In this document: piece by piece, positions 8,099-14,312 of the stretch
Layout of the letters: each line of letters opens with the position of its first letter
Numbering within the stretch: the first letter of the stretch is position 1
DNA from: CAYFJO01 sp964343305
Lineage (GTDB): Bacteria; Planctomycetota; Planctomycetia; Pirellulales; Pirellulaceae
NCBI GenBank assembly: GCA_964343305.1
Contig: CAYFJO010000172.1
Coordinates: forward strand, 1 to 21,157
Direction: 5' to 3'
Length of the DNA: 21,157 bases
Position numbers and translations under genes: made by a program
The notes under the pieces: generated by a model
What the model was told of the DNA's origin: nothing
What the model saw: only the letters and a program-made list of their open reading frames with translations
Database searches by the model: none

Positions 8099-8641
8099 TT
8101 AAGTTCCTTTCTTTCTCACGGTTGCCTTTCGCTTCCGGCTTTTTGCTGTTTTTTGTCGTGACTTTATTTTTGCTACAGAAAGGCTGTTGTCATTTGACCA
8201 CATTAAGGACAGTTCGTCTTCGGCCAGCCCCAAATCAGTTTGCGATGTGACGATTGCAAAACTTTTGGAGTCAGGATTAAAGCGTTCGAATTTCTTAGTG
8301 ACACTTAAGGAGTGAAATGAGTCAAGTATTCCCTTTTCTACCCACTGTCGAAAGTGTTTCCGTAATTTTTTGTCCGAAGAATGGGGATTAGTTTCAAATG
8401 ACTCAATAATGCCGTCTACCAAGATGACGACAGGTTTAGGCATTTCCCAGTCTGGACCAGACTCGTCAACAAAACCCGCACGACCAGACAATCTTACTGT
8501 TGCTGAATCAGCTTCTATCATCCAATGCGCAAGATCAATCCCATCAATAGCCAACTTGAAGAACTCGCTCCACGCTTTCGTCGCAACTGATTTAAAAGAT
8601 TTGTTTGGGTAGTTACCGCGTTGTTCAAGTAGTATTGCCAT
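8099..8641 (-). CDS. Hypothetical protein, 180 aa, low-GC orphan
   Basis: I recognise no family. The first ~150 residues look globular, with Trp and aromatic-rich helices (SEFFKLAIDGIDLAHWMIEA) and a PKPVVILVDGII strand. The last ~24 residues are a strongly basic Lys/Arg tail (residues ~157-180) suited to binding nucleic acid or an acidic partner; that role is inference. Two 60-base stretches inside the gene that I counted (8161-8220 and 8281-8340) are each 22/60 GC, against 34/60 in uvrA at 2041-2100. Together with its position between repeats, this suggests recent transfer. The start is ATG 8641 with only a weak purine-rich leader. Confidence 0.6.
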   Translation of the reverse strand: MAILLEQRGNYPNKSFKSVATKAWSEFFKLAIDGIDLAHWMIEADSATVRLSGRAGFVDESGPDWEMPKPVVILVDGIIESFETNPHSSDKKLRKHFRQWVEKGILDSFHSLSVTKKFERFNPDSKSFAIVTSQTDLGLAEDELSLMWSNDNSLSVAKIKSRQKTAKSRKRKATVRKKGT

Positions 8642-8713
8642 TTGATTTTCAGTTTTCAGAGTTTGTTAGAAGACCCATTCGAAAAGTTCGTTAATGTCAT
8701 CGGTTGTATTGTG

Positions 8714-8746
8714 ACTCGGAAAAGGTGTCAGGAACCTTTTCCGAGT
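8714..8746. repeat. REP-like palindrome with 13-bp arms
   Basis: ACTCGGAAAAGGT pairs perfectly with ACCTTTTCCGAGT around the 7-nt loop GTCAGGA. A degenerate version of the core is at 7237-7255. It is immediately followed, at 8749, by repeat A copy 2. The T-run lies inside the stem and not after it, so it is not a standard terminator. Confidence 0.8.
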
Positions 8747-8748
8747 CC

Positions 8749-8820
8749 CAACGACCGGAATGCGGCACGCGAGTGCCGTCCGGCTGTGTCGACGCCACGC
8801 CTCAAAGAAAACACTGGGGC
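8749..8820. repeat. Dispersed repeat A, copy 2
   Basis: Near-identical to 5963-6033 and in the same orientation. The GCGA-tetraloop hairpin here spans 8755-8783. It starts 2 nt after the 13-bp-arm palindrome. Confidence 0.9.
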
Positions 8821-9093
8821 GGCTGGATGTTTTGTTTGTGCGGCCGAAATCCGCACCACTGGCGATGGAGTTGGCGTATGATTGGGAGTCGTTTGATGAA
8901 CATCGTGATGAACTTTTGCGAGTGGTGGATGTTGAAGGGATCTGGCGGTTTGTTGGTTGCGAAGTCGTCATCGGGCACGGAGCAAAAGGCAAAATGATGG
9001 CGAGCAAAGTCATGACGGGGCCGCATTATTCTACCCCCAATCATCTTGCCAAACCTTCGACGTCATCCAACTCATCGATCATTGGCGATGCTT

Positions 9094-9112
9094 GGCAGGC
9101 TGGAAGCCTGCC
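9094..9112. repeat. Hairpin repeat with 8-bp arms
   Basis: GGCAGGCT GGA AGCCTGCC is a perfect hairpin with a 3-nt loop. From familiarity, a GGCTGGAAGCC-centred hairpin of this kind is widespread in planctomycete intergenic DNA. It leads directly into the CCCCACGAAGAGAGCGAA motif that also occurs at 13616. Confidence 0.6.
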
Positions 9113-9141
9113 CCACGAAGAGAGCGAAGGAGCGCGTCGCA
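9111..9141. repeat. Dispersed repeat C, copy 1
   Basis: CCCCACGAAGAGAGCGAA is followed by GGAGCGCGTCGCA. The same 18-mer and a near-identical continuation recur at 13616-13646, downstream of the WD40 gene. Confidence 0.65.
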
Positions 9142-9364
9142 CGATCGTTTCTGCACTTTCGAACATCACTCAGTTTCGGTATCTGCACACCTATCTCGAC
9201 CAGTCGGGGTTGGCGGTAGGCAACGGCGGAAGAAACGGGGGCGGGTCTGAATGGCACTGTCGTGACGGAGCGTGTGTTGTCCCGCCTGGTACGCTGGCCT
9301 TCGGCGCGCAGCAGACCGCCGCTTCTGGGACGACCTGATGGGTGCGGGGTTTAGCGATTGGCAC

Positions 9365-9466
9365 GTCGAAAACGTGGTAGAAAGTGCAAAGAAAACATTG
9401 ACCACGCCGCCCCCACTGCCACCACCAGCGCAACGCTACCTGCCCGGCATTTCCCCTGGCCAAGGC
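9365..9466. repeat. Dispersed repeat B, copy 2
   Basis: Matches 6138-6240 from CGAAAACG to GGCCAAGGC and diverges beyond (TATCAG here, GGCCCG there). Relative to repeat A it has the same order and orientation as copy 1, but the A-B interval is ~540 bp here and ~105 bp there. Confidence 0.88.
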
Positions 9467-9612
9467 TATCAGCTAGAATCCTTCTAAGCAGCCCGGCCCC
9501 CAACGCCGCCCCATGTCGCTCCAGCCAGGAAGCGACAAAGTTCAACGCACGATCCACACGTGTTCTCCTATAACCCGCATAGATCGCAATTCGTTCTGTC
9601 GCTGAAATACAA

Positions 9613-10089
9613 ATGGGAACAACATTCGTCACAATCACGGAAGGCACGACGGGCGATGAGCCCGGCTTCTGGATGACCGACGGAATGCTCTCACTATGGC
9701 TTCGACTGCTGGCCTTGCATCTTCCAGAACCCAACGACCTTGGCGAGCACACAGCTACACCTGAAATACGGAATCGATGGCTTTTGGCGTCCGGCGTTTA
9801 TTTTGGCGGATGTGTTCCCCACGACATGGAGTTCGCGACGGCGACGCCCGAACGTCAAAACGTCGCACGAATGGCCATCGACTCACTGATGGCGGCGCTT
9901 GACAAATCGAGTTCCCCGTTGAACGCTGACACGCTCAACTTGCTGGGAATCGAAGGGAGAGACTTCTTCGATATTGATCGCTCGAGCGTCAAAGATATTG
10001 GCTACGCATTTCGTGACTTGCTCGACGGTCGTATCGAGGCCACTGCGCGATCAACAGAGATAATGCCGGGATCGAAACCGAGCAGATAA
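9613..10089 (+). CDS. Hypothetical protein, 158 aa
   Basis: I recognise no family. The protein is soluble-looking, with a Trp/Leu-rich helix (FWMTDGMLSLWLRLLALHL, residues ~19-37), a central PHDMEFATATPERQNVARMA segment that reads as a helix, and no signal peptide, membrane helix or cysteine motif (single Cys near 67). Codon use resembles the neighbours more than the low-GC gene at 8099. The start ATG 9613 follows AAATACAA with no clear Shine-Dalgarno site. The gene lies between repeat B copy 2 and the kinase on the same strand, 164 nt before the kinase start. A link to the kinase is possible but unproven. Confidence 0.6.
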   Translation: MGTTFVTITEGTTGDEPGFWMTDGMLSLWLRLLALHLPEPNDLGEHTATPEIRNRWLLASGVYFGGCVPHDMEFATATPERQNVARMAIDSLMAALDKSSSPLNADTLNLLGIEGRDFFDIDRSSVKDIGYAFRDLLDGRIEATARSTEIMPGSKPSR

Positions 10090-10122
10090 AGAGGAGTAGT
10101 TTGTCTGGGCGCTGGGCTGATC

Positions 10123-10254
10123 ATGCCAGGTATTGGAATTCTATTGGCAACTCTGGCTTTGCCCGCATTCATTCGATCATTCGCGGCTGCAAGTCAACGC
10201 AAAGAACAAGGGCAGCCAATGGACAACAGGGAAAAAGTGAAAGTAGGTCGGTGA
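10123..10254 (+). CDS. Possible small membrane peptide, 43 aa, overlapping the kinase start
   Basis: This frame encodes 43 residues. The N-terminal MPGIGILLATLALPAFIRSF is hydrophobic and could be a membrane segment or signal anchor, followed by a charged tail (SQRKEQGQPMDNREKVKVGR). Its stop overlaps the kinase ATG by one base (TGATG at 10252-10256), an arrangement typical of translational coupling. Against it: the Shine-Dalgarno site GAGGAG at 10091-10096 is 26 nt away and lies closer to the TTG at 10101 in the kinase frame, and I know no homologue. Low confidence. Confidence 0.3.
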   Translation: MPGIGILLATLALPAFIRSFAAASQRKEQGQPMDNREKVKVGR

Positions 10255-11525
10255 TGTCACCCAATGATGAACAAGCTCGACACACGTTGAACGAAGCTAC
10301 CATCGATGAGGAAGTGTCGGATGACCAAAGGCTTGTTCCACCATCGACGGAAACAACAGCCCGCGGGTATCCATCAACCGCTGACGGCGACCTGTCGGAT
10401 ACGACGATTGAGTTGCCTGTGCGAGCGCAGACGCGACATGCTGATCGGCGTGGTCAAGAGTTCGGCGATTACGAGTTACTGACCGAAATCGCCCGGGGCG
10501 GAATGGGCGTTGTGTTCAAGGCACGGCAGAAGAGAGCCAATCGCATCGTCGCGCTCAAGATGATTCTGTCCGGCGGTTTGGCGGACGAAGAGGAAGTGAG
10601 ACGGTTTTATACCGAAGCCGAAGCGGCCGCCAATCTCGACCACCCCAACATCGTGCCGGTTTACGACGTTGGTCAAGTGAATGGCCAGCATTACTTTTCG
10701 ATGGGGTTCGTCGATGGCAAGAGTCTGTCCGCGGAAGTTCGCGACGGTCCGCTTGAGCCACGGCGAGCTGCGCAGTTGATGCAAGAAGTTGCCGAAGCGA
10801 TCGCTTACGCGCACGAGCACCAGATCATTCATCGCGATCTTAAGCCAGCCAATATTTTGTTGGAATCGGATGACCGGCCACGCGTAACTGACTTCGGTTT
10901 GGCAAAGCAAATCGAGGGCGATAGTGATTTGACGGCGAGTGGCCAGGTGATGGGCACCCCGAGTTACATGCCGCCGGAACAGGCGCTGGGCAAGATCGAT
11001 CAGGTGGGACCGCTTGCCGACGTTTATTCACTAGGCGCCGTTTTGTATCACTTGTTGACCAGCCGGCCACCCTTTCGCGCAGCGTCACTGACGGAGACGC
11101 TCACCCAAGTCGTCGAACAAGAACCTGTCTCGCCGCGACAATTAAATCCGGCAATCGATCTTGATCTCGACACGATCGTTCTCAAGGCGATGAGGAAAGA
11201 TCTCGGTAAGCGGTACGCGTCGGCTCAGCACCTGGTCGACGATTTGACGCGACACCTTGAACACCGGCCAATCCTGGCTCGTCCCATTTCAACCACCGAA
11301 CGAGTCATCCGCTGGGCAAAACGCAACAAGGCTGTTGCGTTTCTATCGGGGTCGTTGATCATCGGGATGATTGCCGCAACCATCATTTCGTGGATCGTGG
11401 CGGTGAAGATGATTGGCATGGTGCAAAACGAAAAAAAGAATTGCGTGGAGAAGCCGACTCGGCGAAAAACGCGGCAATCAGTGCCCAAGCCGAAACGCGC
11501 GAAAACCTCTATCTCACGGAAATGA
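10254..11525 (+). CDS. Membrane-anchored Ser/Thr protein kinase (zero-frame product)
   Basis: A Hanks-type kinase (PknB-like), probably phosphorylating Ser/Thr of unknown targets. Residues 1-70 are an acidic, disordered-looking leader. The kinase domain runs ~73-335: glycine loop IARGGMGVVF (79-88), Lys102 in VALKM, catalytic loop HRDLKPAN (193-200), DFG 213-215 and GTPSYMPPEQ (234-243). All catalytic residues are present. A single membrane helix follows (~361-385), so the kinase faces the cytoplasm. The zero frame then ends in a basic tail with a stop at 11523-11525. The expected linker and WD40 domain are in the -1 frame, joined at A AAA AAG (11432-11438). I chose ATG 10254. TTG 10101, with GAGGAG 4 nt upstream of it, would add 51 residues of poor quality. 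Confidence 0.85.
   Translation: MSPNDEQARHTLNEATIDEEVSDDQRLVPPSTETTARGYPSTADGDLSDTTIELPVRAQTRHADRRGQEFGDYELLTEIARGGMGVVFKARQKRANRIVALKMILSGGLADEEEVRRFYTEAEAAANLDHPNIVPVYDVGQVNGQHYFSMGFVDGKSLSAEVRDGPLEPRRAAQLMQEVAEAIAYAHEHQIIHRDLKPANILLESDDRPRVTDFGLAKQIEGDSDLTASGQVMGTPSYMPPEQALGKIDQVGPLADVYSLGAVLYHLLTSRPPFRAASLTETLTQVVEQEPVSPRQLNPAIDLDLDTIVLKAMRKDLGKRYASAQHLVDDLTRHLEHRPILARPISTTERVIRWAKRNKAVAFLSGSLIIGMIAATIISWIVAVKMIGMVQNEKKNCVEKPTRRKTRQSVPKPKRAKTSISRK
11432..11438 (+). other. Candidate -1 frameshift site A AAA AAG
   Basis: In the kinase frame the codons are gaA AAA AAG aat, exactly the X XXY YYZ heptamer used in E. coli dnaX. Slipping back one base gives GAA TTG CGT from 11438, the frame that encodes the family linker and the WD40 repeats. 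Downstream, GCCG ACT CGGC (4-bp stem) lies 14 nt away, and ATTGC (11440-11444) can pair with GCAAT further on (GCGGCAAT). I see no strong upstream Shine-Dalgarno-like stimulator. The alternatives are a lost A in a homopolymer, a sequencing error, or transcript slippage on the seven As. Confidence 0.5.
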
Positions 11526-13522
11526 AATTCGGCGCGGACGCGGCCAAGTCGGCGAGCGGAATCGAGCAATTGGAAGAGATCGTTGACCACTGGCTTCCGG
11601 TCGAAGACGAAAAAGACCTGCGCGGATGGGAGTGGTATTGGCTCGAATCGGTTTCGGAGCGTGAGGATGTGGTCATTCAAACGTTTCCCCCGGGGTGGCA
11701 AAACACTCCCGTTCATTCGGTTGATTTTAGCCCAGATGGGTCGTTGATCGCGTGGACCATTTCCAGCGTCATTCAAGTCGCAAGGATCGATGGCATCGAA
11801 GTATTCACGGAGCTGTTAGGCGAGAATGGCAAAGGCATTTATTGCATTCGATTTAGCCACGACGGCCGTCGACTCGCGGCATGTGGCGAAGATCAGTTGG
11901 TGCGAATCTGGGACATTGAGACGCAGAAACGCGTTTTTGAAAAGAAGTTCCCTGAAGCCATGGGGGCCGTTTGTTGGAGTCCGGATGATCGCCTGATCGC
12001 AGTTCAAACCAATTTCGTGCAGCCAGCCTCGATTCACATTGTCGATGTCGAGAAGAACGAAGAAGTCGCGACGCTCAACAACGAGATTGACGGCCATCTG
12101 CGGTCGATCGAATTCAGTCCGGACGGCAAGTGGCTCGCGTCAGGCGGATACACTCCGAACACAAATCATTATGTCAATGTCTGGAACGCATCGAATTGGA
12201 AATTGCTCGACCGCAAATTGCTTCACCGCCAAGCCGTATACGCCGTTGCCTGGAGTTTGGACAGCAAACGCGTCGTTTCGGCGAGCGCAGATGGGAGCGT
12301 GAAAATCTGGGACATCGCGAGTGGCGACATCCAAATCATCTCCGGTGAAGGTCTCGGACGAATTTCGGTCGCCTGGGGGCCAAACGACAAGTACATTATT
12401 TCTGGAAGCCGTGACTTTTCCGCGACGATCTGGGATGCGAATGATGGCACGGTGATCGATGTTTTGCGCGGACACAAGTCGGTGGTCCAAGCCGTCGCGT
12501 GGAATGATGACGAGGCATTGATTGCAACAACAGGCAACGACGGTTATGTACGGCTCTGGGACATGTTACGCGCACCGCCTTTTCGATCATTAAAGCAAAA
12601 CACGACAAGCGTCTGGCACAAAGGGGGCCACATCGCGTGGAGTCCCGATGGCAAACGAATCGCTGCGGCGAACAATCAACCGTTTACGATTTGGGATGCG
12701 AACAGTGGCGAGCCGCTTTTTTTGCATGTCGCACCAGACAATGACGTTGGCTATACACAGCTTGGCGAACGGCCCAGTTGGAGTTCGGATGGTCAGTTTC
12801 TCGTGTCGAGTTATCGCGGCCTTATCACGGTTTGGAATTCATCAGGAACGGAGCAGATTCGAACGATCGATCAGCAAGGTATGAACTCTGCCTCGTTTAG
12901 TCCTGTGGTTAGCGACAACCGACTTGCCCTGACATACAATCCGCCCGAAGGCACCAGTTCCATCTTTACGGTTGACATCATCAATGAGAGCACACGAATT
13001 GAAATCGCTCGCGATCTAGACAAAATCGAGCTTTTTTCCTGGAGTCCGGATGGGACGAGGATCTGCGTGAGTTCAGGAAAGTCGACCACCATAGTCGATT
13101 CGGCGACGGGAGACACGTTGGCTAAATCTGAATCAGACGTCTCGGTCGCATCGATCGGCTGGAGTCCTGATGGTGAGAAAATCGTTACAGGTAATCTTGA
13201 CCACTCGGTGACGATCCGCGATGCGCAGACGATGCACCAGCTAAAGTTGTTGCGCGGTCATACATTTTCAGTCTGGTCCGTGGCTTGGAGTCCCGACGGA
13301 AAAAGAATTGCCACTGCCAGTGGCGACAAAACAGTAAGGCTGTGGAATCCCGTCACGGGAAAAACAACTCTCGTGCTCGATCATGACGACGAAGTGAAGT
13401 TCGTCGCCTGGAGCCCAGAAGGACATCGCCTCGCATCGATGAGCCAAGATGCCATTATGAAAGTTTGGGACGCCAACCGCGGATATTTTTTGGAAAGTCG
13501 TGCGAATAGAACGTCCGATTAG
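11438..13522 (+). CDS. WD40-repeat region of the kinase (-1 frame), ~694 aa
   Basis: The open frame starts with the linker seen in planctomycete kinase-WD40 fusions (ELRGEADSAKNAAISAQAET, then ENLYLTEMKFGADAAKSA and DLRGWEWYWLE). About 14 WD40-type blades follow from ~11708 to 13485. Most have a SPDGKRIAT-like strand and an IWD/LWD/VWN end, for example VAWSLDSKRVVSASADGSVK and VAWSPDGKRIATASGDKTVR. Fourteen blades suggest two seven-bladed propellers acting as a protein-interaction or sensing domain. Joined through the -1 shift, the full protein would be ~1089 aa, with the propellers on the far side of the membrane helix. Alternatively ATG 11522, which overlaps the kinase stop (ATGA), could start a separate WD40 protein. 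The frame is open from a GTG at 11390, but that start has no Shine-Dalgarno site. Confidence 0.85.
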   Translation, partial: ELRGEADSAKNAAISAQAETRENLYLTEMKFGADAAKSASGIEQLEEIVDHWLPVEDEKDLRGWEWYWLESVSEREDVVIQTFPPGWQNTPVHSVDFSPDGSLIAWTISSVIQVARIDGIEVFTELLGENGKGIYCIRFSHDGRRLAACGEDQLVRIWDIETQKRVFEKKFPEAMGAVCWSPDDRLIAVQTNFVQPASIHIVDVEKNEEVATLNNEIDGHLRSIEFSPDGKWLASGGYTPNTNHYVNVWNASNWKLLDRKLLHRQAVYAVAWSLDSKRVVSASADGSVKIWDIASGDIQIISGEGLGRISVAWGPNDKYIISGSRDFSATIWDANDGTVIDVLRGHKSVVQAVAWNDDEALIATTGNDGYVRLWDMLRAPPFRSLKQNTTSVWHKGGHIAWSPDGKRIAAANNQPFTIWDANSGEPLFLHVAPDNDVGYTQLGERPSWSSDGQFLVSSYRGLITVWNSSGTEQIRTIDQQGMNSASFSPVVSDNRLALTYNPPEGTSSIFTVDIINESTRIEIARDLDKIELFSWSPDGTRICVSSGKSTTIVDSATGDTLAKSESDVSVASIGWSPDGEKIVTGNLDHSVTIRDAQTMHQLKLLRGHTFSVWSVAWSPDGKRIATASGDKTVRLWNPVTGKTTLVLDHDDEVKFVAWSPEGHRLASMSQDAIMKVWDANRGYFLESRANRTSD

Positions 13523-13615
13523 ATCCGTCCAAGAGCATCTTTTTGTCACAATTCTGTGAGTTCTTACATCTACTTTTCGAGGGCAGTTTCGCAAACAACG
13601 CAACGCAAGCCTATA

Positions 13616-13646
13616 CCCCACGAAGAGAGCGAACGATCGCGTCGCA
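13616..13646. repeat. Dispersed repeat C, copy 2
   Basis: CCCCACGAAGAGAGCGAA followed by CGATCGCGTCGCA, matching 9111-9141. The 8-bp-arm hairpin that precedes copy 1 is degraded here to CGCAAGCCTATA. Confidence 0.6.
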
Positions 13647-13837
13647 AGGACAGGGGCTCTCAATCCCGTTTGGAATCGTCCCGAAACAACTTCCCGATTT
13701 AACGGCCCGGTGCAGGCCGTCCGGTGTCGCAAAACCGCAGGGCTCGCGCCGCACCGCTACCGATGGCGAGCCTCAAGGCGAGCGGTATAATTCGGGCTCG
13801 TGTTGCCACCATACGGCAACGCTGTGAAGTACTTTTT

Positions 13838-13904
13838 GTAGCCGAATTCGTGAGAATTCGGGCAGTTTTGGCAACATTTCGAAGTCTCACGACTTCAGCT
13901 AACT
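13838..13904. repeat. Inverted pair of REP-like palindromes (BIME-like)
   Basis: Unit 1 contains CCGAATTCGTGAGAATTCGG (13842-13861), with 8-bp arms and GTGA loop. Unit 2 contains GAAGTC TCAC GACTTC (13881-13896). Read on the minus strand, unit 2 is GTTAGCTGAAGTCGTGAGAC, clearly the same family as unit 1 (GTAGCCGAATTCGTGAGAAT). The two copies are head-to-head ~20 nt apart. The pair ends 3 nt before the thioesterase ATG, so it forms the gene's mRNA leader. Confidence 0.85.
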
Positions 13905-13907
13905 CGA

Positions 13908-14309
13908 ATGACGCAATCCGAAGATCGATATCTGGCGCTGAAATCACTGATGATGCCGCGGGATACCAACCCGCACGGCACGATCTTTGGCGGCGTGCTG
14001 ATGAGTTACATCGACCAGGCCGGGGCGATCGGCGCGCGGCACGAGATCCATCGCAACGGCTGGCCCGAACAACCGATTGTCACCGTGGCGATGGACAAGG
14101 TGGAATTTCATGAACCGGTCTTTGTCGGCGATGTGGTGAGCTTTTATACTGAGGCCACGCGTGTCGGCAGGACGTCGATCTGTATTCACGTGTCGGTCGA
14201 AACTGACCGGGATGAGAAAGCCGTCAAGTTGACCGAAGCCAGCGTGACGTTCGTCGCGGTGGAACAATCTGAAACAAGTCGCAAACCTGTCCCCATTCGA
14301 GGAGCGTAA
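13908..14309 (+). CDS. Acyl-CoA thioesterase, hotdog fold (YciA-like)
   Basis: A 133-aa hotdog-fold thioester hydrolase that would cleave acyl-CoA to free acid and CoA in the cytoplasm. The family signature DTNPHGTIFGGVLMSYIDQA (residues ~19-38) has the catalytic Asp in SYIDQAG and is followed by MDKVEFHEPVFVGD, the central strand-loop that binds CoA. The length is normal for single-domain YciA/ACOT types. The ATG at 13908 has no Shine-Dalgarno site, and REP-like palindromes sit immediately upstream. It ends 3 nt before the next gene, so it appears to be the first gene of a tight same-strand run. A link to the downstream membrane proteins is not obvious from its chemistry. Confidence 0.9.
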   Translation: MTQSEDRYLALKSLMMPRDTNPHGTIFGGVLMSYIDQAGAIGARHEIHRNGWPEQPIVTVAMDKVEFHEPVFVGDVVSFYTEATRVGRTSICIHVSVETDRDEKAVKLTEASVTFVAVEQSETSRKPVPIRGA

Positions 14310-14312
14310 ACG

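Larger units (their letters stand above)
8642..9612. other. Repeat-rich intergenic region, possible decayed gene
   Basis: About 970 bp without a gene I can support. In order it holds the 13-bp-arm palindrome, repeat A copy 2, a stretch (8821-9030) whose plus-strand codons from ATG 8864 look protein-like (MELAYDWESFDEHRDELLRV) but match nothing I know, a hairpin (9094-9112) with repeat C, and repeat B copy 2. The open frame at 8760-9338 runs through repeat sequence at both ends and is not a credible intact gene. It may be the remains of a small gene carried between repeats A and B. Confidence 0.5.
13523..13907. other. Intergenic region with several repeats, no gene seen
   Basis: 385 bp between the WD40 region and the thioesterase. 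It holds repeat C copy 2 (13616-13646), a small hairpin TTGCC ACCATA CGGCAA near 13803-13819, and an inverted pair of REP-like palindromes (13838-13904). Short open frames here read through these repeats and have no domain. I could not identify a clear terminator for the WD40 gene or a promoter for the following operon. Confidence 0.6.

Noticed and set aside
8714..8746. Rho-independent terminator
   Set aside because: The T-run is inside the stem and not after it, and a second degenerate copy occurs elsewhere. A REP-like repeat fits better.
8760..9338. Plus-strand open frame of 192 codons
   Set aside because: It begins inside repeat A and ends beyond repeat C. Only the middle looks protein-like, so at most it is a decayed gene and not a callable CDS.
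5963..9466. CRISPR array
   Set aside because: The repeats are long, only two copies of each are present, and spacing is irregular. There is no periodic spacer pattern and no cas gene.
9351..9752. Minus-strand open frame of 133 codons
   Set aside because: Reads through repeat B and overlaps the 5' part of the better-supported gene at 9613. No domain seen.
13543..13947. Several short frames between the WD40 gene and the thioesterase
   Set aside because: They run through repeats and palindromes and show no domain or start signal.
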